Origin: a virus
Virus record (IMG/VR): IMGVR_UViG_3300035698_022356
Coordinates: 1 to 35,830 of that record
Direction: 5' to 3' (one strand)
Length of the DNA: 35,830 bases
Shown: piece after piece, positions 21,198-28,093 of the stretch
Position numbering within the stretch: position 1 is the stretch's first letter
Layout: each line of letters begins with the position of its first letter
Made by a program: the position numbers and the translations under genes
Notes under the pieces: generated by a model
The model's input: the letters and a program-made list of their open reading frames with translations, nothing else
Told to the model about the DNA's origin: nothing
Databases searched by the model: none

Positions 21198-21254
21198 GTG
21201 CAGACAACGAAACCAGTTGCCGGTACAGCACTAGGCAACAAACGTTGTCTGCAC
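21198..21254. repeat. Palindromic repeat element, copy 1
   Basis: Perfect 12-bp arms GTGCAGACAACG (21198-21209) and CGTTGTCTGCAC (21243-21254) enclose the core CCAGTTGCCGGTACAGCAC...GGCAAC. The core is shared with three more copies (21664, 24060, 25790), whose arms are different but also complementary. The element looks like a mobile stem-loop of the REP or RPE kind. Confidence 0.75.
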
Positions 21255-21302
21255 GGGGCGATCAGGCAGAAATTACAGGATTGAATTTTTAGAGGTGATG
21301 AG

Positions 21303-21605
21303 ATGGGTGATGTTGTTGATGGGGTTCGGGCGTTTGGGGCTGGTGATGTTTCCGAGGCGATGATTGGGTGGAAGGTTCGATATGAGTACAATAAAATGAT
21401 TCTCTTTACCACCATTAAGGCGGTTCGGGTTGTTGGTGGTGAGGTCTGTTTTATTCTGAGTTGGATAACCGATCTGGGGCCGTTGATTGGGGCTGATGTT
21501 ATGCTCAAAAGGAGTGAGTATAAGAGCTTGCCGGGAGCTGACTGGCATAAGTTTGGGGTTGAAGTTGATCAGAGGTGTGGGCGCGGTGGTGTGAATTTGA
21601 ATTAA
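21303..21605 (+). CDS. Hypothetical protein
   Basis: A 100-residue protein with GAGGTG seven bases before ATG 21303. It appears to be a beta-rich single domain: MIGWKVRYEYNKMILFTTIKAVRVVGGEVCFILSWITDLGP, with a KLPGADWHKFGVEV-like end. No known motif. It lies among small accessory genes between repeat elements. Confidence 0.6.
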   Translation: MGDVVDGVRAFGAGDVSEAMIGWKVRYEYNKMILFTTIKAVRVVGGEVCFILSWITDLGPLIGADVMLKRSEYKSLPGADWHKFGVEVDQRCGRGGVNLN

Positions 21606-21754
21606 GATTTTTAACCACGAAGGTTAGAAGATCACGAAGGGAAGAATACAAATAGCAGGTCGGCTAAAACAACTCCAGTTGCTGGTACAGCACGAGGCAA
21701 CAATGGTTTTAGTTGAGCTGCGGCACAAGTAGAAAAAAACTGAGAGGTGATGGG
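21606..21754. repeat. AACCACGAAGG units and palindromic element, copy 2
   Basis: AACCACGAAGG- and CACGAAGGG-type units (21613-21645) are followed by the 49-bp stem-loop element 21664-21712, with outer arms CTAAAAC/GTTTTAG and the CCAGTTGC...GCAAC core. The downstream flank (GAGCTGCGGCAC...GAAAAA) is also shared with the copies inside the terminase genes. In the frame used there, this copy is interrupted by TGA after NNGFS. Confidence 0.8.
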
Positions 21755-21964
21755 ATGGCTAATGGGTTGCGAAAGATGATTGGGTGTGATTGTGATCAGG
21801 GTCGGCCGGAGAGTATAACGGTTGAGTTTTTTGATTTAGGGGCGTGCGATTGCTGGGTGAGCGATGCGAGGTTGGATGATGTGAAACGGATGATGGTGGA
21901 GTTTGGGCGATTGTATAGAAAGGCCGGGAAAAATATTGATGAGGTTAGGCCTTTGTTGAGCTGA
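21755..21964 (+). CDS. Small hypothetical protein
   Basis: A 69-residue protein starting at ATG 21755 with GAGAGG eight bases upstream. It contains MIGCDCDQGRPESI, then FFDLGACDCWVSDARLDDVKRMM, so four cysteines arranged as two CxC pairs, which may bind metal. C-terminal helix EFGRLYRKAGKNIDEVRPLLS. No family recognised. Confidence 0.6.
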   Translation: MANGLRKMIGCDCDQGRPESITVEFFDLGACDCWVSDARLDDVKRMMVEFGRLYRKAGKNIDEVRPLLS

Positions 21965-21972
21965 GGAATCGG

Positions 21973-22086
21973 ATGCCTGGCGTGATTGATGGGCTGTTGA
22001 ATGGCGTTGTCGCACTTAAGGCTACACTGGTTTGTGTGGAAGGGGATCGGGATAGGCTGCAGGCGGAAAAAGAGAAAAATATTTAA
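21973..22086 (+). CDS. Possible 37-residue protein
   Basis: ATG 21973 is preceded by GAGGAA and encodes MPGVIDGLLNGVVALKATLV with a charged helical end (EGDRDRLQAEKEKNI). The frame is short and no relative is known to me. The binding site and the amphipathic helix are the only support. Confidence 0.35.
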   Translation: MPGVIDGLLNGVVALKATLVCVEGDRDRLQAEKEKNI

Positions 22087-22178
22087 TATTAAGATTTTTT
22101 ATCCGCAGATAACGCAGATGGCCGCAGATTGAATTAAGAGATTAACCACGAAGGTTAGAAGGGCACGAAGGGTTTGTT
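22087..22178. repeat. CCGCAGATAACGCAG and AACCACGAAGG repeats
   Basis: Units of the form ATCCGCAGATAACGCAGAT (a second copy is near 27450) are followed by AACCACGAAGGTTAGAAGGGCACGAAGGG, nearly identical to 21613-21645. These are dispersed low-complexity repeats and carry no gene. Confidence 0.75.
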
Positions 22179-22385
22179 ATGACAGAAGAGCAGGGGTTAC
22201 AGGTTGAACGAAGTCGGGGGTTTTGGTGGGATGGGAATTTTGGTGAATGGAAACTGAATTATCGCGCGCGGGTGTGTACCTTTTTACCACGCGCTTGCGC
22301 GATCATTATATGCGAAAAAATGCGAAAAACGCGATTGGGGCGCATTAGGCGCATTGAGATTGGAGCGAAACGCAATGGCGAATGA
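22179..22385 (+). CDS. Small Trp-rich protein (copy B of duplicated segment)
   Basis: A 68-codon frame from ATG 22179. The central ~35 residues, RGFWWDGNFGEWKLNYRARV and the following CTFLPRACAIIICEK, are shared with the frame at 20368-20481. Substitutions between the copies are mainly synonymous (CTA/CTG, CCT/CCA, GCC/GCT, ATA/ATT) or conservative, which argues for selection on the protein. The C-terminal end differs and overlaps the next start. Function unknown; one of the copies could be non-functional. Confidence 0.5.
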   Translation: MTEEQGLQVERSRGFWWDGNFGEWKLNYRARVCTFLPRACAIIICEKMRKTRLGRIRRIEIGAKRNGE

Positions 22386-22674
22386 ATTTAATGTGGTTGG
22401 TGATCTGCTTCTGGATTGTGGGGTTTACCAGACGGTAGAGGTGCCGGAGGGATCGCAGTTTCTGGGTATGAAACTGGATGCGGAGCTTGACAAAATAGTG
22501 GTCTGGTATCTGCGGCCGGGGGAAGTTGAAAAGATGGTGGCGGTGGAGTTTTTGACTTTCGAGACATGGGTTGAATGTGCGGATATTCGCGGGCGGTATC
22601 TGGGTAGTTACCAGGGGGCTTATAAAAATATGAGGCATGTGTTTGTTCGGGAGCTGGTGCCGGAAGAATATTGA
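22375..22674 (+). CDS. Small phage protein, DUF7352-like
   Basis: A 99-residue protein starting at ATG 22375 with GGAGCG upstream. It reads FNVVGDLLLDCGVYQTVEVPEGSQFLGMKLD, then KIVVWYLRPGEVEKMVAVEFLTFETW. This is the pattern of a small beta-sandwich phage family ('...q.i.vP.gaqiL.v......i.lW..v.p....') seen beside other accessory genes. Its stop TGA is part of the ATTGATATGGAGTGA leader of the next gene. Confidence 0.6.
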   Translation: MANEFNVVGDLLLDCGVYQTVEVPEGSQFLGMKLDAELDKIVVWYLRPGEVEKMVAVEFLTFETWVECADIRGRYLGSYQGAYKNMRHVFVRELVPEEY

Positions 22675-22690
22675 TATGGAGTGACTTGTT

Positions 22691-22912
22691 ATGGCGGTTC
22701 GGTCATATGAAAGGGGCTGGCCAATTCATTATTACGATGGTAAGTGGGTGTATTCGGATACCCGTGAAGAAATTACCGGGCGGCGAGCGTGTCGGCGGTG
22801 CGGAAGGTTGCCGACGAAGGATGGACATGATGCGTGTGTTGGACATTTGCCGGGGAAAAACAGTGTGTGTTGTGGCCATGGGGTGTGGGGTTGCAGTATT
22901 GATATGGAGTGA
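22691..22912 (+). CDS. Small zinc-binding phage protein (CRRCGR...DACxG...CCGHG family)
   Basis: A 73-residue protein with the signature RACRRCGRLPTKDGHDACVG and, after HLPGKNSV, CCGHG. This motif, cysteines and histidines spaced CxxCGR.PT..G.DAC.G.LPGV..CCGHG, defines a small family found in many phages and prophages. It very probably binds zinc; its function is unknown. It is preceded by the second copy of the shared initiation region, and its own TGA forms part of the third. Confidence 0.75.
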   Translation: MAVRSYERGWPIHYYDGKWVYSDTREEITGRRACRRCGRLPTKDGHDACVGHLPGKNSVCCGHGVWGCSIDME

Positions 22913-22918
22913 ATTGTT

Positions 22919-23677
22919 ATGGCGGTGATGAGTGATAATCTGGAAGTTACGGATCGGAGCTTTGTTTTTCATGACGGGGCACGGCTGGGCGTTGGTAGGA
23001 CTCCCGGGGGCGGGGTCCTGCTGAGGCTTACCTACGGACGGGAAGAGCTGGCGGTTACGATGGACGGTGAAACCGCCGGGCGGTTGGCTGAGTGGATTAC
23101 ACTCGATGGGCAACAGCGGACGGCCGGGATGATTCTGGCGGAATGTGTCGAGCGCTATGGTCGAAACGGCAGGAAGATCGCAGGGGTTATACTTACTGAA
23201 TATGGCAATCTGGGTGAGTGTGAAGCTGCCAAAGTTGTCGGGCTTTGCAGGCAGACGATTGCGACCGCCAGGGAAACCACTATCCTGCCTGTTGATGCTG
23301 TTGACCTGGTGGAGCAGGTTCGGGCGTGGGGGTTGCCGAGGAGAAAGAGGAAGGAAACTGCGAAGAAAGTTAAGAGTTTAACCACGAAGCCGCCACCGGC
23401 GGTTTTAATACCCGGCAAGCCGGGGAAGGACACGAAAAAGATGGAATGTATTAAATGTGGGTGCACGGATGAGGATTGCGGGCAGTGTGTGGCGGCTCAG
23501 GGGCATCCGTGCCATTGGGTTGGGCCAGGTAAGTGCAGCAGGTGCTTTTGTAAGTGCGGGGAAGAACTTATAACGGATCGTGAAAAAGACGAACACTTGT
23601 GTGAAGAATGTCTGCGGATTAGAGTTAATGGGTTGGGGAAGAAGAGGAAGAAACACGATGATGATAAACAGGATTAG
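22919..23677 (+). CDS. Zinc-binding protein with a repeat-derived insert
   Basis: A 252-residue protein in three parts. Residues 1-65 form a beta-rich domain. Residues ~65-145 contain an HTH-like segment (NGRKIAGVILTEYGNLGECEAAKVVGLCRQTIATARE). The C terminus has a nine-cysteine cluster: CIKCGCTDEDC, CHWVGPGKCSRCFCKCG and CEEC, related to the 'CGCTd..C..gC.WV....CS.C' family. Residues ~152-175 (SLTTKPPPAVLIPGKPGKDTKK) are encoded by the dispersed repeat AACCACGAAG...GGACACGAA, interrupted by two hairpins (CCGCC-ACC-GGCGG at 23390-23402 and CCCGGC-AA-GCCGGG at 23411-23424). So a repeat has been inserted in frame as a linker. Role unknown; DNA binding is plausible. Confidence 0.7.
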   Translation: MAVMSDNLEVTDRSFVFHDGARLGVGRTPGGGVLLRLTYGREELAVTMDGETAGRLAEWITLDGQQRTAGMILAECVERYGRNGRKIAGVILTEYGNLGECEAAKVVGLCRQTIATARETTILPVDAVDLVEQVRAWGLPRRKRKETAKKVKSLTTKPPPAVLIPGKPGKDTKKMECIKCGCTDEDCGQCVAAQGHPCHWVGPGKCSRCFCKCGEELITDREKDEHLCEECLRIRVNGLGKKRKKHDDDKQD

Positions 23678-23801
23678 TAAAAAGTTATGGAGCTGGATTC
23701 GTCCGAAACGTAAGTGCCGCCGGTGCGGGAACTGCTGCAGCGATGTGGGGCGGGACTTCTGGGCGTTTACGGATCATCACAATATGGCGTTGACGGGATG
23801 A
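23658..23801 (+). CDS. Small protein with a CxxCGxCC motif
   Basis: A 47-residue protein whose start (ATG 23658) overlaps the end of the previous gene. After a basic helix it has CRRCGNCCSDVG, which resembles the metal-binding start of YkgJ-type domains but without the rest. Its stop TGA overlaps the next ATG (23798). It could be a truncated gene or a genuine micro-protein. Confidence 0.45.
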   Translation: MMINRISKKLWSWIRPKRKCRRCGNCCSDVGRDFWAFTDHHNMALTG

Positions 23802-23962
23802 AGGAGGTGGAGGTACAGACGGTCAGTATGATTGTTGTTCGTGCTGGGGAGTCAGGGTTCCTGGAAGCGTCCGGTGGAATGGAATTAGGGGCAATGATTT
23901 TAGAGGATGCTCGACACTTTAAATTAGGTGAAGAGTATTGTGTCGAATTTACAAAGGATTAA
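23798..23962 (+). CDS. Small hypothetical protein
   Basis: A 54-residue protein starting with an ATGA overlap. It is mostly beta-stranded (VEVQTVSMIVVRAGESGF, LGEEYCVEFTKD). A longer in-frame version would run back over the previous gene and is less likely. Its position just before the terminase genes is typical of small phage proteins of unknown role. Confidence 0.5.
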   Translation: MKEVEVQTVSMIVVRAGESGFLEASGGMELGAMILEDARHFKLGEEYCVEFTKD

Positions 23963-23965
23963 GAA

Positions 23966-24697
23966 ATGGCGAGTAAAAAAGCCACGAGTAAAAAAACAAA
24001 TAGCAGATCGGCTAAAACAACTAAAAAAGCCACGAGTAAAAAAACAAATAGCAGATCGGCTAAAACAACTCCAGTTGCTGGTACAGCACGAAGCAACAAT
24101 GGTTTTAGTCGAGCTGCGGCACGATCGGAAAAAGACCAGGCAGCCAAACGGGAGGTTGTTTCGGGGGCGTTTCTGGCGGCTGCTTTTGGGGTTGCTAAAC
24201 GAACTGTTCAGTCGTGGAAGAAAAACTATGGGATGCCGGCTATGGTGGCTAAGGATAAATATGATATCGCCGAAGTTGTCGCCTGGTTTGTTCGGTGGAA
24301 GCTGTCCGAAGTGGTTGTCGGGAATGGTGATGAAAAAAGATTGCTTAAGGCTCAGGCGGATGAGCGGGCGGAAAAGGCTAAACAGGCCGAGATGAATACG
24401 CAGCAGAGGAAGGGGGAGCTTATCGATGCCGGGACGGTTCGGCATGAACGGATACAGCGGATTGTTGCTGTTAAAACGGCACTGGAATATCTGGCGATTA
24501 TACTTAGTGAGAAACTTATCGGGGTTAAAGATAAACAACAAGTTCGGATGATCGTCGGTGGTGAGGTTTATAAGTGTCTGGAGAATTTCGCCGATGGTCG
24601 CGAAATAGAACAGGTTAAAAAGAAGAAAATTAAGAAGAAGAAGATCAAGAGTTTAACCACGAAGGGCACGAAGCACACGAAGCACAGCAAGCTGTGA
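23966..24697 (+). CDS. Terminase small subunit, repeat-extended at both ends
   Basis: A 243-residue protein before the large subunit. Residues ~66-112 (SGAFLAAAFGVAKRTVQSWK... YDIAEVVAWFVRWK) form the HTH domain of Nu1-type small subunits, and the rest is helical (NTQQRKGELIDAGTVRHERIQRIVAVK...), as in that family. It would bind packaging sites and recruit the large subunit. The first ~50 residues are made by a dispersed repeat: the 16-residue unit KKATSKKTNSRSAKTT occurs twice in tandem (23975-24022, 24023-24070) followed by PVAGTARSNNGF. The C-terminal SLTTKGTKHTKHSKL comes from AACCACGAAGG repeats and its stop lies in a CACAGC hairpin. Confidence 0.75.
   Translation: MASKKATSKKTNSRSAKTTKKATSKKTNSRSAKTTPVAGTARSNNGFSRAAARSEKDQAAKREVVSGAFLAAAFGVAKRTVQSWKKNYGMPAMVAKDKYDIAEVVAWFVRWKLSEVVVGNGDEKRLLKAQADERAEKAKQAEMNTQQRKGELIDAGTVRHERIQRIVAVKTALEYLAIILSEKLIGVKDKQQVRMIVGGEVYKCLENFADGREIEQVKKKKIKKKKIKSLTTKGTKHTKHSKL
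24060..24108. repeat. Palindromic repeat element, copy 3 (inside the terminase small subunit gene)
   Basis: A 49-bp stem-loop with CTAAAAC and GTTTTAG arms, identical in its core to the copies at 21664-21712 and 25790-25838. Read in frame as SAKTTPVAGTARSNNGF, a flexible polar linker. Confidence 0.85.
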
Positions 24698-24720
24698 TTT
24701 TGCCAGCGGGGCAGTGGGGA

Positions 24721-24810
24721 AAATCAGTTAACAGTTAACAGTAATCAGTTAGCAGTTATCAGTGAATAAATATTTTTTTGACAGGATAACAGGATCTACA
24801 GGATAAGAGA
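24721..24810. repeat. CAGTTAA heptamers and ACAGGATAACAGGAT repeat
   Basis: Heptamer units (TCAGTTAACAGTTAACAG and variants) are followed by GACAGGATAACAGGATCTACAGGATAAGAG. Shorter forms of the second type stand before the portal gene (28074-28090). There is no gene in this 134-bp gap before the large terminase subunit. Confidence 0.75.
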
Positions 24811-24831
24811 TTTAACTACGAAGTTTAATTT

Positions 24832-26943
24832 ATGATCGATATACAACCGGTAGTCTGGACATTGGAGGAACGGGAGGCCTGGAGGCCGGTGCCGCCGCTG
24901 TCGATTGCTGCCTGGGCACGCAAGTATATTAAACTTACTACCGAAATGGGGGTCGCAACTCCGGGAAAATACGATCCGGATATTACGCCCTGGGTGCATG
25001 CGATCTTTGCGGCATATACTAACCGCAGTCGGACGGGGGTTGTGTTCGTAAAGCCGGCACAGATTGGCGGGTCGCTTACCTCTCAAATCATAATCGCATG
25101 GGTGATCGATAATGACCCGTCCAATATCCTGAACTTTATGGATACAGCGGACAACGCTCGCTACGCCAGTACAAAACGGATCCAGCCGATGATCGATGCT
25201 CAGGATCGATTGCGACATAAGGTCGATCCGCCACGAAAAAGAAATAAACTATCGATTGGCTTTGATGGTGGGTCGCTGGACCTGGCGGGGGCTAATTCAC
25301 TTTCACAACTGAGTAATAAGTCGGCACCACGGGTCACACGGGATGAGATCGGTAAGTGGAAGGCGAAACTTGGCGCGGAAGCAGGAGCACTCGAAAACGC
25401 TGCACAGCGGACTAAAGGGCAATATTGGCATATGATGTTCGATCTATCGACGCCGGTGATGGATGGGGATCCGATCCTAAAACGCTACGACATATCCGAT
25501 AAAAATCAGTTCTATCTGCCGTGTCCGATATGCGGTGAATATCAGACCCTGAAGTGGGACCATGTTAAATGGCCGCATGATTCGGAAACGGGGGCTAGCT
25601 GTACGCCGGCTGAAGCTCGGGATAATTCCTGGTATGAGTGTGAACATTGCAGCGGGAAAATAACTGAAGGGTTTAAGCGGTGGATGAACGCCAACGGCGT
25701 TGCCATTAGAGCAGGGCAGACAGTTAACAGTTATCAGTTATCAGTTATCAGTAAAGAAGCCACGAGTAAAAAAACAAATAGCAGATCGGCTAAAACAACT
25801 CCAGTTGCTGGTACAGCACGAAGCAACAATGGTTTTGGCATGGCTGCGGAACAACTGGAAAAGACTGAACGCGAGGCGTTTGGGTGTTTGCAGGAATATG
25901 TTTGCTCGGCGGGGGCGAGTAGCTGGTCGGTTACTCTGCCTTCAGGAAAAATCAAGAAATATAAGATGGCCGGGTCCGCTCCGTTTAATCCGATATTCGG
26001 GCTGCATATTAATCGGCTCTATTCGGTGTTCGAGCCGTGGGGGGTGATAGCTGAGGAATGGCTGCAGGTCGGCTCGGACACATCCAAACTGCAGGCGTTT
26101 ATCAATTCGGCACTTGCCGAGCCGTTCAAACAAAAGACAGTCGATGTTCAAACCGAAGCGGTGATCTCACTCATCGATCGGAACCTGCCACTTGCTACTG
26201 TACCGGATGGGTTTGAATTTATTGTTGTTGGGACCGATTATCACGGACTGCGCTATAACGTTCGATATGTTGCTGTTGCGATCGATGCCGCGTACCGGAT
26301 GGCGATTATTGACTATGGGGAAACGGCGTCTCTGGCGTCACTGGCCGATCGGATCGGCAGCCCGTACGCTAACCAGGCAAAGACGGCGGAGATAACGGCC
26401 GATATGGTAGCGGTCGATGCGGGCTACGAAGCGACCACGATATATGACTTCTGCCGGCAGACGCCGGGAGCGATGCCGATATTCGGACGGACCGGCAAAA
26501 CATATCGACCGACCGATATCAGACCGCTGGATAAGTATCCGGATGGCCGGCCGATGAAGGGCGGGATGAAAATAATGATGGTTAATACGGATAACTGGAA
26601 GGATTATATCCATAACCTGATGACGTTATCGTGGGATGGACATGGTCAGTATGTCCGGATTGCAGACGGGGTCGGAGCGGACTTAATCGAATCGCTTACA
26701 TCAGAAAAAAGAATTGAAAAGACAGATGCGGCCGGGCGAACAACTACTACCTGGAGGCCGAAGGGGTCAGGGAAAAATCACTATTGGGATTGCCTGGTGT
26801 ATGCGACGGCGATGGCTAAATGGTGGGGGCCGCAGATAATCGCACATCGTCAGCAGATAAAACGAAAACAGATAAAGCCGACTCGACGCGATCGGGATGG
26901 ACGGGCTGGTGCGTATTTGGATAATATGCCGGATATCAGTTAG
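24832..26943 (+). CDS. Terminase large subunit, GpA type, with a repeat-derived insertion
   Basis: A 703-residue ATPase-nuclease that cuts and packages DNA into the prohead. The N terminus (SIAAWARKYIKLTTE) is typical of lambda GpA-like enzymes. A Walker A-like loop, KPAQIGGS, is near residues 74-81. RVTRDEIGKWK (~162-172) includes the acidic Walker B pair. A zinc ribbon, CPICG...CEHCSG, is at ~231-273. The nuclease domain shows VVGTDYHG, VAVDAGYEATTIYDF (~527-540) and YWDCLVYATAMAKWW. Residues ~296-336 (VNSYQLSVISKEATSKKTNS...) are encoded by a CAGTTAT heptamer run plus the palindromic element, in frame, just before the segment FGLHINRLYS that normally follows the zinc ribbon. The enzyme probably tolerates it as a surface loop. 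Confidence 0.93.
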   Translation: MIDIQPVVWTLEEREAWRPVPPLSIAAWARKYIKLTTEMGVATPGKYDPDITPWVHAIFAAYTNRSRTGVVFVKPAQIGGSLTSQIIIAWVIDNDPSNILNFMDTADNARYASTKRIQPMIDAQDRLRHKVDPPRKRNKLSIGFDGGSLDLAGANSLSQLSNKSAPRVTRDEIGKWKAKLGAEAGALENAAQRTKGQYWHMMFDLSTPVMDGDPILKRYDISDKNQFYLPCPICGEYQTLKWDHVKWPHDSETGASCTPAEARDNSWYECEHCSGKITEGFKRWMNANGVAIRAGQTVNSYQLSVISKEATSKKTNSRSAKTTPVAGTARSNNGFGMAAEQLEKTEREAFGCLQEYVCSAGASSWSVTLPSGKIKKYKMAGSAPFNPIFGLHINRLYSVFEPWGVIAEEWLQVGSDTSKLQAFINSALAEPFKQKTVDVQTEAVISLIDRNLPLATVPDGFEFIVVGTDYHGLRYNVRYVAVAIDAAYRMAIIDYGETASLASLADRIGSPYANQAKTAEITADMVAVDAGYEATTIYDFCRQTPGAMPIFGRTGKTYRPTDIRPLDKYPDGRPMKGGMKIMMVNTDNWKDYIHNLMTLSWDGHGQYVRIADGVGADLIESLTSEKRIEKTDAAGRTTTTWRPKGSGKNHYWDCLVYATAMAKWWGPQIIAHRQQIKRKQIKPTRRDRDGRAGAYLDNMPDIS
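25718..25838. repeat. Heptamer run and palindromic element, copy 4 (inside the large terminase gene)
   Basis: CAGTTAACAGTTATCAGTTA-type heptamers (25719-25752) are joined to an 80-bp block identical to that in the small subunit gene (25756-25835), including the 49-bp stem-loop 25790-25838. The whole segment keeps the reading frame of the gene. Confidence 0.88.
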
Positions 26944-27158
26944 CAGTTAGCAGTTATCAGTTATCAGTTAGCAGTCAGAAGTTAGAAGTTAGAAGTCAGA
27001 AGTTAGCAGTTAAGAAAAGTAGTGAATAGTGAATAATGAATAATGAATAATTGAGGGGTCGCTTCGCGACGTTATTTAAGAAATAGATCTCTCGGCTCCG
27101 CTCGAGATGACACACAGCAAGCTGTGTATTTGCCTGCAGGGCGAATCGATAACGTAAA
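26936..27158. repeat. Long repeat tract after the large terminase gene
   Basis: In order: CAGTTAG/CAGTTAT heptamers; AGAAGTTAGAAGTCAG units; the AAGAAAAGTAGTGAATAG block with hairpin GTCGC-TTC-GCGAC (27058-27070); a CTCTCGGCTCCGCTCGAGATG element; and the stem ACACAGC-AA-GCTGTGT (27112-27127). No gene. Confidence 0.8.
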
Positions 27159-27170
27159 TGGAAGTTGGTT

Positions 27171-27428
27171 ATGGGTGATTCTTTTTTAGATGATCTGCCG
27201 GACCTTGGGCTGGGTGAGCCGCCGGACAGGGCGAAGAAGAAGCGGCCGCAGGTTCAACTGGAACCTGGGGAGGTGTTTGAGCCGCCGCCGGTTCGGTGTC
27301 CGTTCTGCAATTGCGATGATACGCGGGTTACTAAGACATTAGCCACCGTGCCGATCAGGCGGTATCGGACCTGTCGGGGGTGTGGGAAGAATTTTAAGAC
27401 AGTCCAGTTTGAACAGGGGAGAAGGTGA
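27171..27428 (+). CDS. Zinc-ribbon protein
   Basis: An 85-residue protein starting at ATG 27171 with GGAAG nine bases upstream. The N-terminal half is acidic and Pro-rich (FLDDLPDLGLGEPPD). The second half is a classical zinc ribbon: CPFCNCDDTRVTKTL, then RRYRTCRGCGKNFKTVQ, like the C-terminal ribbons of TFIIS, NrdR and phage Ogr/Delta regulators. It may act in transcription or in head assembly; its place between terminase and the gpW-like gene favours neither clearly. Confidence 0.7.
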   Translation: MGDSFLDDLPDLGLGEPPDRAKKKRPQVQLEPGEVFEPPPVRCPFCNCDDTRVTKTLATVPIRRYRTCRGCGKNFKTVQFEQGRR

Positions 27429-27705
27429 GAAGGGAGAAGTTAAGATCAAGAGATTTGTCCGCAGATAACGCAGATTAACAAAAAAGCTGTTACATGGTTT
27501 TGGCTGTTTGGGGGAATGGGGGGAAATTGCAGTAAATTACTGCAAAATCAGGGGGTTAAGGGTCAATTCTTAAGGTGTTGGGGTTACCTATCTTTCCTAT
27601 TTTCTGGAAAACGAGCGGGCCAATGTCTGCGCGGTGGGAGAATTGCATCAGTTATCAGTTAGCAGTTATCAGTTAGCAGTTATCAGTTAGCAGTGAGGTT
27701 TAAGT
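27429..27705. other. Gap with an operator-like palindrome and heptamer repeats
   Basis: A perfect 9-bp dyad with one central base, TTGCAGTAA-A-TTACTGCAA (27527-27545), is the size and symmetry of an operator. A CCGCAGATAACGCAG repeat lies at 27460-27478 and a CAGTTATCAGTTAG heptamer run at 27648-27695. No credible reading frame. Confidence 0.5.
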
Positions 27706-27909
27706 ATGGCGGCTACTTTGGCGGAACAACTTACAAGCGTGCAGGCGGCGATTGCGGCGGTTGAATCTTCCGGGCAGTCGATTGGAGCTTCTGGGCAAAA
27801 TTGGACTCAGGCGGATCTGGGGGTTCTGTACGCTCGGGAGGAGTCGCTGCTTCGACGGATTGATAAGGCAGCCGCCGGCGGGATCGATCGGACAGTTGCG
27901 GAGTTTTAG
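27706..27909 (+). CDS. gpW-like head-tail joining protein
   Basis: A 67-residue, Ala-rich, two-helix protein: LAEQLTSVQAAIAAVESSGQSIGASGQNWTQADLGVLYAREESLLRRIDKA. This matches the gpW fold seen between terminase and portal genes in many phages (helix, short beta hairpin with 'sG.qs....' and 'T.AdL..L..R...L..ri'). In lambda gpW lets the filled head bind the tail. Position and length fit; preceded by GTGAGG. Confidence 0.75.
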   Translation: MAATLAEQLTSVQAAIAAVESSGQSIGASGQNWTQADLGVLYAREESLLRRIDKAAAGGIDRTVAEF

Positions 27910-28093
27910 ACAGTTAGCAGTTATCAGTTAGCAGTTTAAGAGAGTAACCACGGATTTGATATTTTAATTTCGTGTGGTTCGTGTGGTTTGTGGTTGAAGA
28001 AATATTAATTTAAGAGATTTAACCACGAAAAACACGAAATACACAAAAAAGAAAAAAGCGATTTTATTTTTTAAGACAGGATCTATAGGATAG
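27910..28093. repeat. Inverted TTCGTGTGG/AACCACGAA repeats before the portal gene
   Basis: After CAGTTAGCAGTTATCAG heptamers, TTTCGTGTGGTTCGTGTGG (27967-27986) is the inverse of AACCACGAAAAACACGAAAT (28021-28041), so one dispersed repeat is present in both orientations and the two can pair. A GACAGGATCTATAGGAT unit follows and supplies a weak binding site for the portal start. Confidence 0.7.

Noticed and set aside
21198-21254. Integron attC site
   Set aside because: The imperfect palindrome resembles one in shape, but no GTTRRRY/RYYYAAC core pair is present and no integron integrase exists.
23924-24541. 205-codon minus-strand frame opposite the small terminase gene
   Set aside because: Composition rich in F, R, S and L, typical of a shadow frame; no start signals; the plus-strand product has an HTH and the right position.
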